Shown here piece after piece: positions 62,120 through 64,000 of a DNA stretch of 64,000 bases. The stretch spans positions 6,642,395-6,706,394 of the forward strand of contig NC_091872.1 of the NCBI RefSeq assembly GCF_019399895.1. Direction: 5' to 3'. The translations under genes and the position numbers were made by a program. This DNA is from Cardiocondyla obscurior. Lineage: Eukaryota; Arthropoda; Insecta; Hymenoptera; Formicidae. The stretch's first letter is position 1, and the number at the start of each line of letters is the position of its first letter. The notes under the pieces were generated by a model. The model saw only the letters and a list, made by a program, of their open reading frames with translations. It was not told the origin of the DNA and ran no database searches.

Positions 62120-64000
62120 GTGAGACCAACCCCGGGGACCAAAAAAAAAAGGGGGTAAAAGCTCGCGATAGATTTCCCCGAAATGCGCAACTCCTTGGGG
62201 CTGCAGAATGTGAAAATACCAGCGGAGAGTCTCCGGAAAATATAATTAAATTTTGTGACTGCGAAACATCGGGTGAACGCAGGACTCGTTTGCTTCGCGG
62301 TTGTGCATTTGTAAAATTATAATAGGCTGAAGTCATGCCGGCATTGAGCTTAATCTACTCGCGCCCTTAACGCGCTCGCAATTCGCGGCTATTACAAAAG
62401 GAAAGTCGCCGGTTAAAACGATGATAATTTATACGTATATATATATATATTCTTTTTCGCGCTATCGCCAGCGAATAATAGTAACGAGAGTTATAAAGGC
62501 GCCGCGGCTAAAGCTCAACGGCTGAACATTATAATTAGACATTTTCATCGCTATGGTTACCTGCGCTATAAATATAGCGCGTAAAAGTATAATGCATATG
62601 ACCGCGTAGACAGACGGGACGAAAGAGCGAGGATGATACGAAGAGGGAAAATAATCTTTCACCGTAGTACACGTGCGGACACCGCGGACGTGGCGCTCCT
62701 CCGCATTTTCATCTCTATTCCGGTCTCGGGCTGTTTATTTTCTTCTTCGAGGGCTTCGTCGCGAGCCGTCGCTGACGGTTTAGAAAACAAAGAAAAACAC
62801 GTCAAATGTTTTTCCTCGCGCATGGCTATACTTTACGTTTTACGCGAAGCACAAGTTTCTTGTCGAATGGACCGTGATACCGCTTCTTGTTTGTATTCAG
62901 CGGGAAGCGATATGCAAATCGAGAAACAATGGTGTGCTTTTTTTTTCTTTTTTTCTTTCTATTTTTTTTTAAGCACCGTATCTCTTAAGGTATTTTTTTC
63001 GAAACTTTGTCGGAATAAAAAAAAAAAAAAGTTGTCAAATATGTTAATTTATTTTCCCGTAAAGCTATTTTTTAGCTTTACTTTTAAAGTGGTTTAGGCA
63101 AATGTAGAATATATTTATAAAAAATATTGTCGGTAGTTCTAGTGTCTGAAAATTTGAGCCGCTTGAAGTTTCTCAACGGATGACATTTTCCCTCTTTAAT
63201 GACATTTACTTTAACATCATTACACAATATTTTATATAATTATTAAATTTGTACACCCTTTGAAATAGAACACCCTGTATGCTCCAAGTTTCTTATATTT
63301 CAACTAATTAACGACATAATTACGCATAAACATATTATGTTAAACGAAGCTATATAGAATATAAAAAAGTGCACCAATTAATATTAATATCTCAATTATA
63401 TCTCCATCCTCTCAGTTCTTTTCTCGCGAACATGTGGGCTTGACTTTATCAATATCGTTTCCATCGTCTTAAGATTTTCAAATTAATTTAAATAAAAAAA
63501 ACATAAAAAACAAAAATTTAATTAATTATCTCTTAACATTGCAGCTAACGATACTTAAATTATTTTACTAAAAGTTGCTTATTCAACATCTTACTCAATA
63601 TAAATTCTAAAAAGCTACGAGATGCGATAGACTCATATATTCAAGGAAGATCGTAAGATGTGTATTAATAATTTATAAGACATTACTGTCTATGTTTAAT
63701 GCTTGTTATTCGGCCCTCATGTAAAAACGTTGTTAATCTATCGAATTAATGGCACTGAACGTGGATTCAATACGTAAAAAAAAAAGAAAGAAAAAAAGAA
63801 AATGATCCTTTCGCGCAGGAGTTTCTTTCGGTGGGAGATATCGATTAGATTGGACGAATCTAAATTTATCGCCGGAAGCTCCTCGAGCTAATCGTCTCGA
63901 AAGTTAGCGTTGATCTTCTCGAACAAGTTGTTTATGCTTGTACTATTTGCGAGCAGGTGATACGCGATGCACCACCTTCAACTCTGATTTCCGCCTCGCC
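62120..64000. other. Intron 4 of the RGK-like gene (open to the right)
   Basis: No continuation of the RGK-like frame was found. The acceptor-like gcag near 63957 would put a stop codon in frame. From about 63100 the DNA is AT-rich and carries an ACACCCTGTA motif (63270-63279) with a partial second copy just before it, possibly a mobile-element remnant. A microsatellite-like TA run lies at about 62437-62451. A short - strand frame at the right edge is unassigned. Confidence 0.5.

Noticed and set aside
63893..63970. Short - strand frame ending in NNLFEKINANFRDD-stop at the right edge
   Set aside because: Could be a terminal exon of a gene outside the window, but it is too short to identify and has no convincing acceptor.
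63956..64000. Acceptor-like gcag near the right edge as the next RGK-like exon
   Set aside because: With two leftover bases from 62119 the joined frame reads AGG TGA, an immediate stop.

Overview
The window looks like insect nuclear DNA, most likely from an ant or another hymenopteran (inference). The reasons are small coding exons with canonical GT-AG introns, CpG-rich non-coding DNA that alternates with AT-rich stretches, many A/T homopolymers and microsatellites, and insect-type gene families including a pickpocket channel. I see no bacterial, viral, rRNA or CRISPR content and no intact transposon. All gene models below were assembled by hand from reading frame, splice signals and family resemblance; none was checked by a database search.

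Layout. (1) 1-33,635, + strand: an hnRNP K-type KH-domain RNA-binding protein, missing its 5' part. Six internal exons (6,951-31,800) encode the end of KH1, KH2, a Gly/Arg-rich linker and KH3. They are followed by two alternative terminal exons, at 32,139 and 33,608. KH2 is split by a 22.8-kb intron that holds two antisense cytochrome b5 genes (21,616-22,008 and 24,693-25,602). (2) 33.6-38.2 kb: 3' UTR or intergenic DNA, with a tandem duplication of about 200 bp carrying a perfect palindrome. (3) 38,225-41,902, + strand: a 12-exon pickpocket-type DEG/ENaC sodium channel of about 580 aa. (4) 42,175-45,091, - strand: a 7-exon class A peptide-type GPCR of about 378 aa, tail to tail with the channel, with a 272-bp gap between stop codons. 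(5) 45.1-54.1 kb: non-coding DNA with no gene I can support. (6) 54,068-62,119 and beyond, + strand: the N-terminal exons of a probable RGK-family (Rad/Gem/Kir-like) GTPase, whose G domain lies outside the window. Its third intron holds a complete antisense gene for a divergent mitochondrial porin (VDAC-like, 56,917-60,642).

How the genes relate. They do not form an operon or pathway. The shared theme is architecture: two host genes on the + strand each carry antisense genes inside a long intron, all encoding membrane proteins (two tail-anchored cytochrome b5 proteins and one porin). The channel, the GPCR and the RGK gene (RGK proteins modulate voltage-gated calcium channels) would all fit excitable tissue, but that is inference from family knowledge.

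I found no convincing new multi-gene system. The observations most worth a second look are the divergent nested porin, the alternative hnRNP K C-termini, the nested cytochrome b5 pair, the 200-bp duplication with its conserved palindrome, and the predicted overlapping 3' ends of the channel and GPCR transcripts.
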